64,000 nucleotides of DNA from Ruminococcus sp. (GTDB lineage Bacteria > Bacillota > Clostridia > Oscillospirales > Ruminococcaceae). A program made the position numbers and the translations under genes. Every line of letters starts with the position of its first letter. Positions within the stretch are counted from its first letter, which is position 1. The notes under the pieces were generated by a model, which did not search any database, was not told where the DNA came from, and saw only the letters and a list, made by a program, of their open reading frames with translations. Below, one piece after another: positions 26,059 to 34,957 of the stretch. The DNA lies in the NCBI RefSeq assembly GCF_024691275.1, contig NZ_JAILNU010000117.1, positions 39,457 to 103,456 on the forward strand. Direction: 5' to 3'.

Positions 26059-28761
26059 ATGGTACTGAATAGACGCATATTACGGGAATTAAAAGCAAAT
26101 TTTTCACGGTATTTTTCACTGCTGTTGCTTGTTGCATTCGGTATGTTCGCCTGTATCGCCATGTCTGCATCTGCGGACAGCGTAATAACTACGGTGGAGG
26201 ATTTCTGGGAGAACAGCAATATCGAGGACGGACGCTTTTCTGTATTAGTGCCTCTTTCCGAAAGTGAGCTGGATTCACTGCGGAGCAGCGGTGTCGGTAT
26301 TGAGCCGCAGTTTAGCATGGATCTCTCCCTTTCTGACGATTCGGTGCTGCGTATATACAAGAAGAGAAGCTCTATCGACGTTGAGCACGTTGATAAGGGT
26401 TCTTCACCGCAGGCATCGGAGGAAATAATGCTTGAGAGAAGCTTTGCCGATGCTCATAGCCTCGGAGTAGGCGACACTATTGATATCGCGGGACAGTTCA
26501 TGAAGATAACAGGTCTCGGAGTATCTCCCGATTATGATTTTCTCCTCGAAAACTTTACGGATACCGCAGCCAATGCAAAGCACTTCGGTATCGCATTTGT
26601 CAGCGAAGAAGGCTATGATATGCTCAGCAAGCTTTCCGATGCCAATTCGGAGGAGTACCTCTATACCTATACTCTGCCCGACGGAATGACAAGTGCTCAG
26701 ATCAAGAAAATGGTCGATGATTTTGATTTTGACCATGACGAAGTTGAGAACCCCTATATCCGTGAGCTCCTTGACCGCGTGTATGACACCCGCGATTCCT
26801 GTACGGACGGCGTGGATAAGCTTTCTGATGCGGTTAATGAGCTCGATTACGGCATCAGGGAACTCGACAGCAGCGGTGACAGCCTTCGTGAAGCTGCTGA
26901 AAATATGAGGGATCAGGCTTTGCAGCAGGCATCTCAGCAGGTAACTGCTGCGGGCGGTGCAGAGCTGACGCTTGAAAACTACGCCGAGGTGCTGGATAAG
27001 CTTTCAGCGCTCAGCCCTCAGTTTACGGTGCTGAAGGAGCAGATAGACGGATACTGCAAATTTGCTGACAGCGTTTCCGAGTATGTCGGCGGTGTTGACA
27101 AGGCAGCTGACGGAAGCGGAGAATTAGCAGAAAAGGTATCTGATTTCAAGGGGGATCTCCTTGATTTTATCGACGAAGCAGCAAATATTGATTTCAATAA
27201 TATAAGCTCGTTTATACAGAAAGATGCTAACCCGAGGATCGGTGCTTCACTTGCAAAGGTGGGTATGTACCATATAGGCGGCTACATCGCAGGCGTTATC
27301 ATGCTGGTGCTGTTCGGTTATATATGTTCGGTGTTCGTTATCAGCAATATCGAGAACGAGAGCCAGTTCATCGGTGCGCTGTATTCAATGGGTGTCCACC
27401 GCAGAAAGATACTTGCACACTATGTTACCCTTCCTGTGGTCATCTCATTTATAGGCGGCATCATAGGTACTATGGCAGGCTACAGTCCAATCGGAAGAGG
27501 AATGCTTACCAACAGCGTTATAGGTCCGTATTCCGTTCCTGAGGTAGTCGATCACTATTCGGTCGGACTGCTGATCTACGGCATATTTATGCCGCCGATA
27601 CTCGCGGCGGTAGTCAACTGGTTCTGCCTGCGCCGAAAGCTCAATACCGAGCCGCTGAAGCTTCTGCGAAAGGAACAGAAGCAGAACCATCTGCTTAATG
27701 TTGACCTGAAAAATGCAGGATTCGTCAAGCGTTTCCGTATCCGTCAGATACTCAGGGAGCTGCGTATAACTGCGGCAATGTTCTTTGCCATAGTCACAGG
27801 TATGCTTATGCTCATGCTGGCGGTAATGACATACGTGTGCATTGATGATCTTTCTGCAAAGTACGAAAAGGATATCCCTTATAAGTATTGCTATTATCTT
27901 AAATACCCTGATCTGGAAAATGTTCCTGACAATGCCGAGGCTTGCTATGCCAAGAACCTCAGCTACACTTATCTGAACTATACGCTTCAGGTCACGGTAA
28001 TGGGCATCGAAAATAACAGCGGGCATTTCCCGTTTGAGGTGTCTCATGACAGGAACTATGTTACGGTTGCGGAAGGAACTGCCATAAAGTATGATCTGAA
28101 GGAGGGCGATATGCTGTGCCTTTCCGATGATTCCACAGGTATAACGTATGCATTTACTGTAGACAGCATCGTGCCGTATTCCGCAGGTCTGAACGTGTTT
28201 ATGGATATCGAAACAGCCCGCGAACTGTTCGGTGAAGACGATGACTATTACAATGTGCTTCTGTCGGACAGTGAGCTTGACGTTGACGCAGGCAGAGTAT
28301 TATCGGTAACTGACAAGGAAAGCATGATAAATGCTATTGATACTCTTCTGGCTGATATGATGCCTATGATACTTATGACAGGTATCAGCGCACTTGTGGT
28401 CTATATCGCAGTGCTCTACATAATGATGAAGGTAATGATAGACCGTTCGGCATTCCAGATATCACTTATCCGCATTTTCGGATATAATCTCCGCGAGATA
28501 AAGAGACTTTACCTTGACGGCAACCTGCTGACAGTTATCGTATCGACGCTGCTCGCACTTCCTGTATCAAAGACGATAATGGATCTGATATGGCCGCTTA
28601 TGGTATACAATCAGCCCGCAGGCTACGCATCGACGCTTAAAATATGGCACTATGCCGCTATTGCGCTGATAACCTTCCTGTGCTATTTTGTGACTAATAC
28701 AGTCCTCGTCGGCAGGATCCGCAGGATCACGCCCGCAGAGGTCTTAAAGGACAGACAATGA
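26059..28761 (+). CDS. ABC transporter permease, FtsX type
   Basis: A 900-residue permease with an N-terminal membrane segment (~18-40), a ~370-residue extracytoplasmic region containing helical coiled-coil parts (DKLSDAVNELDYGIRELDS), three membrane segments near residues 410-525, a second membrane entry (~570-600), another external domain and a terminal three-segment FtsX block (~770-890). The duplicated layout is that of Gram-positive macrolide/lipoprotein/peptide-type exporters. Twelve bases after the ATPase gene. Its stop overlaps the next start. Confidence 0.9.
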   Translation: MVLNRRILRELKANFSRYFSLLLLVAFGMFACIAMSASADSVITTVEDFWENSNIEDGRFSVLVPLSESELDSLRSSGVGIEPQFSMDLSLSDDSVLRIYKKRSSIDVEHVDKGSSPQASEEIMLERSFADAHSLGVGDTIDIAGQFMKITGLGVSPDYDFLLENFTDTAANAKHFGIAFVSEEGYDMLSKLSDANSEEYLYTYTLPDGMTSAQIKKMVDDFDFDHDEVENPYIRELLDRVYDTRDSCTDGVDKLSDAVNELDYGIRELDSSGDSLREAAENMRDQALQQASQQVTAAGGAELTLENYAEVLDKLSALSPQFTVLKEQIDGYCKFADSVSEYVGGVDKAADGSGELAEKVSDFKGDLLDFIDEAANIDFNNISSFIQKDANPRIGASLAKVGMYHIGGYIAGVIMLVLFGYICSVFVISNIENESQFIGALYSMGVHRRKILAHYVTLPVVISFIGGIIGTMAGYSPIGRGMLTNSVIGPYSVPEVVDHYSVGLLIYGIFMPPILAAVVNWFCLRRKLNTEPLKLLRKEQKQNHLLNVDLKNAGFVKRFRIRQILRELRITAAMFFAIVTGMLMLMLAVMTYVCIDDLSAKYEKDIPYKYCYYLKYPDLENVPDNAEACYAKNLSYTYLNYTLQVTVMGIENNSGHFPFEVSHDRNYVTVAEGTAIKYDLKEGDMLCLSDDSTGITYAFTVDSIVPYSAGLNVFMDIETARELFGEDDDYYNVLLSDSELDVDAGRVLSVTDKESMINAIDTLLADMMPMILMTGISALVVYIAVLYIMMKVMIDRSAFQISLIRIFGYNLREIKRLYLDGNLLTVIVSTLLALPVSKTIMDLIWPLMVYNQPAGYASTLKIWHYAAIALITFLCYFVTNTVLVGRIRRITPAEVLKDRQ

Positions 28762-29951
28762 TGAAAAAGGAAAACACGCAGGAGCTTTATACCGCCGAGG
28801 TAAAAGACTTCCTTGAAAGCATCTCTGAGCGCGAGCCCGTTCTAAAAGGAGGATATTTTCTGGATACGGCAGAGAAGTATTTTCTGCCCGAGAATAATGT
28901 GAAAAGAGAATTATTCGTCCTTGGAACGGCACTTCCCGAAGAAATATTTGCAGCTCTTGGGCTTCAGCCGACATGGATACTCGGCGGCAGCCTGAGAGCT
29001 CTGGAAGCTGCAAATGCTGATGTGCCCCGTGATACCGATGCTGTGAGCCAGTCCATACTCGGCTGTCTGAAGCTCGACAGCTTTACACATAACTCGTCGC
29101 CGACTGTGATCGTTCCTATGGTAAATGACAGTCTGCGCAAGATAGTCCAGCAGCTCGATAACCGCGGTACAGAGGTCATCGGCGTGGATATACCCTGCGT
29201 TACCGATCTCAGCGAGATAGGCGATCGTTTTACACCCATGCTGAAAGAGCTTATCGAAAGGCTATCTGTACGCTTCCGCGCGCGTTTTTCACAGCGCCGC
29301 CTCCTTGAAGCGTATGATGCGGCAAGACTTGCAAGAGCTGCGTATGAGGATATACGTTACAGAACAAACGGCAGCACAGCGATGTTCCTTGCCAATACAT
29401 ACTATTATACAAATGACCGCGTCAGATGGTGTCAGGAACTGAAAAAACTTGCCGAAGCGGTAAGTCCTCCTGCGGAAGCACCGCGCGTCTGCCTTATGGG
29501 TTCGCCTGTGTTCGCACCGAATTTCAAGGTGCCCGATCTTGCGGAGAGCAGCGGTCTTACTATCGTTCGGCATTTTCAGGCGGGATTCAGACCTTTGTCG
29601 GATAAACCGCTGGAAAAAGGCAGACGAATGCTTCGTTCCTGCGCAGAGAATTTCTATACCGATATCTATTCTTCATCAAGACTTGACAACAAGCGCATGG
29701 CAGAGGAGTTCAGGCGCATGATCGGAGTATCGCGTCCCGACGGAATAATTTATGTGGTGCTGAAAGGGCATATAGGCTTCGATTTTGATCTCCGTACATT
29801 TGAGATCATTGCCGAGGAGCATGAACTCCCTTTTATCCGTATCGAAACTGATTATAACAATAACGATATCGAACAGCTTCGCATACGTCTTGAAGCTTTC
29901 AGTGAGATACTGCATCACAGAGTCAGATTGAAAGGAAACAGCAATGAATGA
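28758..29951 (+). CDS. 2-hydroxyacyl-CoA dehydratase-family subunit lacking cluster cysteines
   Basis: A 397-residue protein of the HgdB/BcrC/double-cubane fold. Its end, RIETDYNNNDIEQLRIRLEA, matches the family signature and aligns with the protein at 31707-32999. However, the family Cys positions are replaced: VPRDTD instead of VPKDACP, and VLKGHIGFDF instead of VLRGCLVYDY. It therefore probably binds no Fe-S cluster through these sites and may be a scaffold or substrate-binding partner of the cysteine-containing paralogue. AAAGGA precedes ATGATG; either Met could start. The stop overlaps the next gene by 8 bases. Confidence 0.82.
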   Translation: MMKKENTQELYTAEVKDFLESISEREPVLKGGYFLDTAEKYFLPENNVKRELFVLGTALPEEIFAALGLQPTWILGGSLRALEAANADVPRDTDAVSQSILGCLKLDSFTHNSSPTVIVPMVNDSLRKIVQQLDNRGTEVIGVDIPCVTDLSEIGDRFTPMLKELIERLSVRFRARFSQRRLLEAYDAARLARAAYEDIRYRTNGSTAMFLANTYYYTNDRVRWCQELKKLAEAVSPPAEAPRVCLMGSPVFAPNFKVPDLAESSGLTIVRHFQAGFRPLSDKPLEKGRRMLRSCAENFYTDIYSSSRLDNKRMAEEFRRMIGVSRPDGIIYVVLKGHIGFDFDLRTFEIIAEEHELPFIRIETDYNNNDIEQLRIRLEAFSEILHHRVRLKGNSNE

Positions 29952-31710
29952 AAAGCGAATGAGGATACTGACTTTTATTATCGGAGCAGTGCTTGTTCTG
30001 CTGGCAGTGTTTGCCGATAGTATTACCGTTCATATCTATGACGAGTCATGGCGCTTCTTTCGTGATGATACTTCAGGTATCCCGCTGCACTTTGAGCTTG
30101 AAATGGATCGCATGACCTTATATACGGGCGGTGCGGATACAGTTCTTTATGCAGTAGATGCCGACGGCAATACAGAAGCTCTGGCTCTTGAAAACGGTGA
30201 TATGATACCTGAAAAGTATAATATATCTCTCCTTGCGGTTGCTGAGAGCGTAGTTACCGAAAACGGCAGAGAGATAAAAGTGCATGATGTCGCCAAGGCG
30301 GATACTGCCGAGACTGAGGGCTATTATGCTGAGGAAAGCCGCTACGGAGAAGAGGTGCTTCCGTTTGAGGTGTTCCGCCATATAAAGGAGATACTGCATG
30401 ATTATGATACGGTAGTCTATTTCAACGGCGAGCCCCTCGCTGATACAGTTCTGGAGTGTACTGACAGCAAGGGCAATGTCACATCGGTCACTACCGACAG
30501 TGACGGCAGACTTCCTTCGGTACGCAATCAGGAGATACGTCAGGGCGTAACACTCAGCTATGAGCATGGCGGTGAAAGGTATCGCTTCTTCTTTGTGCTT
30601 GAGGATTACCCGATATTCACATCGTCGCATCTGGTCATTATGCGTCCTGTTTTTGCGATATTCGGAACAGCGGCACTGTTTATAATACTTATTGTTGTAA
30701 TTATGCGCATCGTAAGACCCGAAACTGTCAGGATACGTGAGACACGCTTCAGGAGAGCTAACGGCGGCAGTATCCTTCAATACAAGTACATACGCCGTGC
30801 AGTACAGATATTTTTCATGATACTTATTCCTTACGGATATCATATATTGCGTTTCAAAGTCCCTGCGCTCCAGCTTCCTGTATTTTCATGCGGCTGGAAT
30901 GAGGATCAGTTCTTTATATGCGGCGTATGCTACCCTGCATCACATCTTTCATATATGATACGCAATATGGGAGAGACTATTTCGGACTATCAGTCGTACA
31001 TGGAAGCCATATCGTGGTCGGTAGCAGACGTGATACTCTGGGCAGTCTGCTTTACGCTGGGGATAATCGTGGTCATGCTCCTTTTTGGAAGGCTTATGTG
31101 CGCTTTTGTATGTCCCCTCGGCACATTGCAGGATATGCTCACAGATCTGCGCTGCGCACTGAATATCCGCGGCATACCGCAGAACGAAAAGACCTATCGC
31201 TGGATAAGGCTCCTTCGCAATATTATATTTGGAATATTTATCCTGATAGGCTGCTTCGGAGTGGACTACTGCCATTTTTGTCCCGCTGCGGCACTGACCT
31301 CGCCTGCATTCGCGGGCTTCAAGTACAGCTTGTATGTCAGCGGCGTACTTGCGGTCGTGATACTCGTGGCAAGCTTTTTCAAGGAACGCTTTTTCTGCAA
31401 TCTTTGTCCTCTCGGCTTCCTTGTGGGACTGCTGAGCCGTTTCAGCGCCGTGCAGCTTCATAAGAAGTGCGAGAACTGCACTGAATGCGGTGCCTGCTAT
31501 GAAACTTGTCCCATGGGTATCAAAAACGTTTACGAAGAGCGTGAGAGATCAAAGATCACAACACATGAATGTCTGATGTGCGGAAGATGCATAAAGAAAT
31601 GCCCCGAAGACGAAGCTCTCAGAATGACAGTGTTCGGGAAAACGGTCTATTGCTCGTCCAGAAAGAAGTTCTTTAATATCTCAAAAAGAAAGGATAAGAA
31701 AAAGAAATGA
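29944..31710 (+). CDS. NapH/NosR-like polyferredoxin membrane protein
   Basis: A 588-residue membrane protein. Segment 1 is at ~8-26, then a ~200-residue extracytoplasmic domain with no family I recognise, then about five more membrane segments from ~230. NapH/NosR-type motifs CAFVCPLG (C386, C390), DYCHFCP and FFCNLCPLG (C485, C488) lie in the membrane part. Two complete [4Fe-4S] ferredoxin motifs follow: C512/515/518/522 and C543/546/549/553, predicted cytoplasmic. The tail is Lys-rich. It should move electrons between the membrane or outside face and cytoplasmic partners. In this operon the plausible partner is the dehydratase-type reductase and its activator, between whose subunits it is encoded. 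Confidence 0.85.
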   Translation: MNEKRMRILTFIIGAVLVLLAVFADSITVHIYDESWRFFRDDTSGIPLHFELEMDRMTLYTGGADTVLYAVDADGNTEALALENGDMIPEKYNISLLAVAESVVTENGREIKVHDVAKADTAETEGYYAEESRYGEEVLPFEVFRHIKEILHDYDTVVYFNGEPLADTVLECTDSKGNVTSVTTDSDGRLPSVRNQEIRQGVTLSYEHGGERYRFFFVLEDYPIFTSSHLVIMRPVFAIFGTAALFIILIVVIMRIVRPETVRIRETRFRRANGGSILQYKYIRRAVQIFFMILIPYGYHILRFKVPALQLPVFSCGWNEDQFFICGVCYPASHLSYMIRNMGETISDYQSYMEAISWSVADVILWAVCFTLGIIVVMLLFGRLMCAFVCPLGTLQDMLTDLRCALNIRGIPQNEKTYRWIRLLRNIIFGIFILIGCFGVDYCHFCPAAALTSPAFAGFKYSLYVSGVLAVVILVASFFKERFFCNLCPLGFLVGLLSRFSAVQLHKKCENCTECGACYETCPMGIKNVYEERERSKITTHECLMCGRCIKKCPEDEALRMTVFGKTVYCSSRKKFFNISKRKDKKKK

Positions 31711-32999
31711 CGATCAATGAGCAGCGTGAAGAACAGCGTCGGCTCAAGCAGATGGAATTGTACCGTGTGCGTTCTTCTCAGACGGCACTGCGTTATCTGC
31801 GGCGTATAAGCGAGTGGAAGCAGCATCGCAGTGAGCTTGAGCCGTTCTATGATATACTTCGGAATGTCCATTCCGAGGAGGGGAGCATAGCGTTGCGCTA
31901 TGGTATGCCGACAATAGGCGTACACTGCGTCATGCTTCCGCTGGAACTCATAAATGCGGCAGGAGCTGTTCCTGTAAGACTTTGTGCAGGAAATGAAACA
32001 GCATTTCAGATCGGCGACGGCATAGTTCCGAAAGATGCCTGTCCGCTGGTCAAATCCGTTATCGGAGAAGCATCGGTATCATGTGTTGTACATACCAACG
32101 AATGTAAACTGACAGTAGTGCCGATAACCTGTGACTGTAAGCGGAAGATGGCAGGAATGCTGTCAGAGTACAAGAAGGTGTTCGCAATACAGGTGCCTGC
32201 TGATCCGAAGTCCGATGACTCAATAAGAAACTATAAAGCAGAGCTGTACCGCCTGAAGGAGGCGCTGGAGCGTTCGACAGGGAATGAGATAACTGCTGAT
32301 TCGCTTCGCAGAGCTATCGAAAAACAGCATGATATGCAGTATGAGCTGACACGCTTTTCAGAGCTGAAAAAAAGCTGCCCTTCCGTTATAACAGGTACCC
32401 AGAGCATCATGATAATGAACAGCTTGGGATATGATGAGATAACTGCATGGACGGAAAAGCTGCGTATACTCAACGATCACCTTGAAAGTGACGGGACACC
32501 TGCTGCGAAGGCGAATCGTCCGAGAATACTGCTGACAGGTTCTCCGATGATCTTTCCCAATATAAAAATACCGATGCTCATAGAAGAAAACGGGGGAATT
32601 GTCGTAGGAGACGAAACGTGCAGCGGCGAACGTGCCCTGAGCGATCCTGTCAGTGTGAGCGAGCCTACGCTTGACGGTATGATGCAGGCACTGGCAAACC
32701 GCTATCTGCGTCCTTGTTCATGCCCTACGTTCATAAATTCTCAGAAGCGTATATACCGTATCACCCGTATCCTTAACGAAAATAAGGCGGACGGGATCAT
32801 TTATCATGTGCTGCGCGGCTGTCTTGTATACGATTATGAATATGCGCTTATCGAGGAAACTGCTAATAAGCTTCAGATACCTGTGATCCGCCTTGAAACA
32901 GATTACAGCGAGGAGGATATAGAACAGCTCAGGATAAGGATAGAGGCGTTTACAGAGGTCATAAAGTTTGCGAAGAAAAGAAAGGAGAAGGGTGAATAG
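31707..32999 (+). CDS. 2-hydroxyacyl-CoA dehydratase / double-cubane-type subunit with cluster cysteines
   Basis: A 430-residue HgdB/BcrC/DCCP-fold protein. Candidate Fe-S ligands are C112 (PKDACPLVK), C142 and C144 (TCDCKRK), C305 (GDETCSGE), C337 and C339 (RPCSCP) and C372 (LRGCLVYDY). The C-terminal signature ETDYSEEDIEQLRIRIEAF is intact. Family members accept single electrons from an ATP-dependent activator and carry out difficult reductions or radical dehydrations. The cysteine count is enough for a [4Fe-4S] or an [8Fe-9S] double cubane. The start overlaps the upstream stop by ATGA; the activator gene follows after one base. No CoA ligase or acyl-CoA transferase is in the operon, so the substrate need not be a CoA ester. 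Confidence 0.87.
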   Translation: MTINEQREEQRRLKQMELYRVRSSQTALRYLRRISEWKQHRSELEPFYDILRNVHSEEGSIALRYGMPTIGVHCVMLPLELINAAGAVPVRLCAGNETAFQIGDGIVPKDACPLVKSVIGEASVSCVVHTNECKLTVVPITCDCKRKMAGMLSEYKKVFAIQVPADPKSDDSIRNYKAELYRLKEALERSTGNEITADSLRRAIEKQHDMQYELTRFSELKKSCPSVITGTQSIMIMNSLGYDEITAWTEKLRILNDHLESDGTPAAKANRPRILLTGSPMIFPNIKIPMLIEENGGIVVGDETCSGERALSDPVSVSEPTLDGMMQALANRYLRPCSCPTFINSQKRIYRITRILNENKADGIIYHVLRGCLVYDYEYALIEETANKLQIPVIRLETDYSEEDIEQLRIRIEAFTEVIKFAKKRKEKGE

Positions 33000-33000
33000 C

Positions 33001-33786
33001 ATGGGAGCGTATTACGTAGGTATTGACGGCGGCTCGACTTATGTAAAGGCAGCACTGACAGACGGCAAGAAGGTGATAGAGACAGCACTGTGCAATTCGG
33101 GAATAGATAATTCGGGCTCTGCTGAACGTCTGATAGAAAATATGGTCGGAAAAGCAGGTATCGAGCGCAGTGAGATACGCTATATAATGGCGACAGGATA
33201 CAGCCGCAAAGGCATTGAGATCGCAGACGATGACGTTTCCGAAATAACTGCTCATGCGTATGGAGTTCGCCTGACTGCTCCGCCTGAATTTGAACCCGGA
33301 CTGATAATTGATATCGGCGGTCAGGACAGCAAGATAATCTACCTTGATAAGCATTTTAATGTCAAAAACTTCAATATGAATGATAAATGTGCGGCAGGTA
33401 CAGGAAAATTTATGGAGGTCACTGCTCAGATACTGGAAACGACCATAGATCAGATCGGTCCGCTTTCGCTTCAGAGCACTGCTCCCTGTGATATAAACAG
33501 TATGTGTGTCGTTTTTGCTCAGTCTGAGATAATATCTCTTATCGCACGGAAATATGACCGCTGCGATATACTCTCGGGAATGCATCGCTCTATGGTCAAG
33601 CGCATGGTGCGTATGATAAAAAAGAGTGAGATGAACGGCGATATCCTCATGACAGGAGGAGGTGCGCTGAACGTGGGTCTGCACAGAGCTTTTGAAGAAG
33701 AACTGCTGCGAGATGTCTATGTTGCAAGTCACCCGCAGTTCAACGGCGCTATAGGAGCAGCTCTCCTCGGAAGTGAGAATGCCTGA
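33001..33786 (+). CDS. ATP-dependent activator (HgdC/BadF/BcrA-D ATPase family)
   Basis: A 261-residue ASKHA-fold ATPase that in this family binds one [4Fe-4S] cluster between two monomers and uses ATP to push an electron to the dehydratase/reductase. GIDGGSTYVKAAL at the N-terminus, DIGGQDSK, NDKCAAGTGKF (first cluster Cys) and NSMCVVFAQSE (second cluster Cys) are all present, as is the phosphate-binding TGGGALN. The ATG at 33001 is one base after the previous stop, with AGGGTG upstream. It clearly serves the 28758 and 31707 proteins. Confidence 0.93.
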   Translation: MGAYYVGIDGGSTYVKAALTDGKKVIETALCNSGIDNSGSAERLIENMVGKAGIERSEIRYIMATGYSRKGIEIADDDVSEITAHAYGVRLTAPPEFEPGLIIDIGGQDSKIIYLDKHFNVKNFNMNDKCAAGTGKFMEVTAQILETTIDQIGPLSLQSTAPCDINSMCVVFAQSEIISLIARKYDRCDILSGMHRSMVKRMVRMIKKSEMNGDILMTGGGALNVGLHRAFEEELLRDVYVASHPQFNGAIGAALLGSENA

Positions 33787-34448
33787 TGTTTGCGACTTGC
33801 TGCCTTACGATGCTCGTTACGGGACTTGGCTGCGGATTCGGCTGCAACTCACAGATAAATTACTTCCTTTCATCGTGTGTGCTGTTTTCGTCGGACGGTA
33901 TCCGCCGCGCTTTTCGTACCCTTTTTGTCTTTTATGCAGGAAAGCTTTTTTCTGTTCTGACACTGTGCGTGATGACATCTTTGCTCGGCAGATGTGTTTT
34001 GCTCGATTATTTTGCGGAGTACGTCAATGCCGTGAGCATAATTGTCAATCTGTCGTTCATAACTGTGGGAATATTTTCGATAATCAGAGCTATACAAGCA
34101 AAAAATCATAAGTGCAGCTGTGACAGAAGTCCTGATAAAAGCCGCTTTTATACGTTGACACCTGTTGTGGTAGGAGCTGTTTACGGAATAACACCATGTG
34201 CGCCGTTCCTTATGCTCATTGGATATGCTGCGGGTCTTGAACCTGTACAGAGTATAGTTCTCGGAATTATCTTTACACTTGCTAATGCAGTGTCTCCTGT
34301 TCTGCTTCTCGTTGCGATGATGGGAGCTGTATCCAAAAAAATGTATTTAACCATACCGTCTTTGGTCTTGTGTGTGAAAGTAATAGTTAGTACGGCACTT
34401 ATCCTTATCGGTTCAATAAGGATATATTTGCTGGCAGCATCACTGTGA
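33786..34448 (+). CDS. CcdA/DsbD-like (UreH-domain) membrane protein
   Basis: A 220-residue protein with six predicted membrane segments in two halves. The first half carries TGLGCGFGCNSQ and the second GITPCAPFLMLIG, the paired cysteines of the DsbD/CcdA transmembrane electron-transfer fold. A hydrophilic loop with KCSCDRSPDK sits between them. It could carry thiol-reducing equivalents across the membrane; related proteins also act in metal or sulfur handling. It overlaps the activator stop by one base and is last in the operon, before a terminator. A 112-codon frame starting at 33773 is a shadow. Confidence 0.8.
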   Translation: MFATCCLTMLVTGLGCGFGCNSQINYFLSSCVLFSSDGIRRAFRTLFVFYAGKLFSVLTLCVMTSLLGRCVLLDYFAEYVNAVSIIVNLSFITVGIFSIIRAIQAKNHKCSCDRSPDKSRFYTLTPVVVGAVYGITPCAPFLMLIGYAAGLEPVQSIVLGIIFTLANAVSPVLLLVAMMGAVSKKMYLTIPSLVLCVKVIVSTALILIGSIRIYLLAASL

Positions 34449-34454
34449 TATTTG

Positions 34455-34492
34455 AAAAGCCTTCTCCTTGTTTAAGGAAAAGGCTTTTTTGT
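34455..34492 (+). terminator. Terminator of the NRPS/reductase operon
   Basis: Stem AAAAGCCTTCTCCTT pairs with AAGGAAAAGGCTTTT around the loop GTTT, with one bulge, followed by a T run; it starts seven bases after the last stop codon. Confidence 0.88.
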
Positions 34493-34559
34493 TCAGCTGG
34501 ATCAATTCTGCCTGTAAAATAAAAACAAAAAAGCGTTTACCATTTGGTAAACGCTTAAT

Positions 34560-34644
34560 TGGTGCGAGTAATGGGACTTGAACCCATACGTCTGTCGACA
34601 CACGCCCCTCAAACGTGCCTGTCTGCCAATTCCAGCACACTCGC
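34560..34644 (-). tRNA. tRNA-Leu (anticodon GAG)
   Basis: On the minus strand the acceptor GCGAGTG pairs with TACTCGC, the D-arm has GGAATTGGCAGAC, the anticodon loop is TTGAGGG (GAG), a long class II variable arm follows and the T-loop is GTTCAAGTC; CCA is encoded. Leucine identity fits the long variable arm. Confidence 0.95.
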
Positions 34645-34682
34645 ATCTGTTTTATTTTGTCGGTGTTCCCGATTGCTTTAAT

Positions 34683-34711
34683 ATTATAGCAGATAAAAAT
34701 GAGTTTGTCAA
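34683..34711 (-). promoter_or_regulatory. tRNA-Leu promoter
   Basis: Minus strand: TTGACA (34706-34711), 17-base spacer, TATAAT (34683-34688). Confidence 0.85.
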
Positions 34712-34780
34712 CCCCTTTTTTCAAAAAAATCGAAATTTTTTCAAGAAAATTTGTTAACATAAAAAATATAATTTCTCCTA

Positions 34781-34809
34781 TTGACTTTTGCTCGCTTTTG
34801 CTGTATAAT
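34781..34809 (+). promoter_or_regulatory. tRNA-Thr promoter
   Basis: TTGACT (34781-34786), 17-base spacer, TATAAT (34804-34809), 13 bases before the tRNA. Confidence 0.85.
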
Positions 34810-34822
34810 ATTATCTGTTGAT

Positions 34823-34898
34823 GCTGATGTGGCACAGTCGGTAGCGCAACGCCTTGGTAAGGCGTAGGTCGTCGGTTCAAGTCCGATCATCAGCTCCA
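34823..34898 (+). tRNA. tRNA-Thr (anticodon GGT)
   Basis: Acceptor GCTGATG pairs with CATCAGC, the anticodon loop TTGGTAA gives GGT, the T-arm holds GGTTCAAGTCC, and CCA is encoded. Confidence 0.95.
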
Positions 34899-34923
34899 GC
34901 GCAGAGCCTGCGCAGGTAAAGTT

Positions 34924-34957
34924 CACGCCTCACTTTAAGTGGGGCGTTAGTTTTTAT
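34924..34957 (+). terminator. Terminator after tRNA-Thr
   Basis: ACGCC-CACTT pairs with AAGTG-GGCGT, followed by TAGTTTTT. The stretch from here to 35230 holds no gene; it has a second terminator-like hairpin (next entry) and a duplicated 'agagcctgcg' word. Confidence 0.7.

Noticed and set aside
28758..33786. Phenyllactate/2-hydroxyglutarate dehydratase fermentation operon
   Set aside because: No CoA transferase or acyl-CoA dehydrogenase is present, one subunit lacks the cluster cysteines, and the genes are embedded in an NRPS operon; a classical amino-acid fermentation role is unlikely though not excluded.
33773..34111. 112-codon frame overlapping the CcdA/DsbD-like gene
   Set aside because: Out-of-frame shadow; the 33786 frame has the membrane segments and cysteine motifs and continues the translational coupling.
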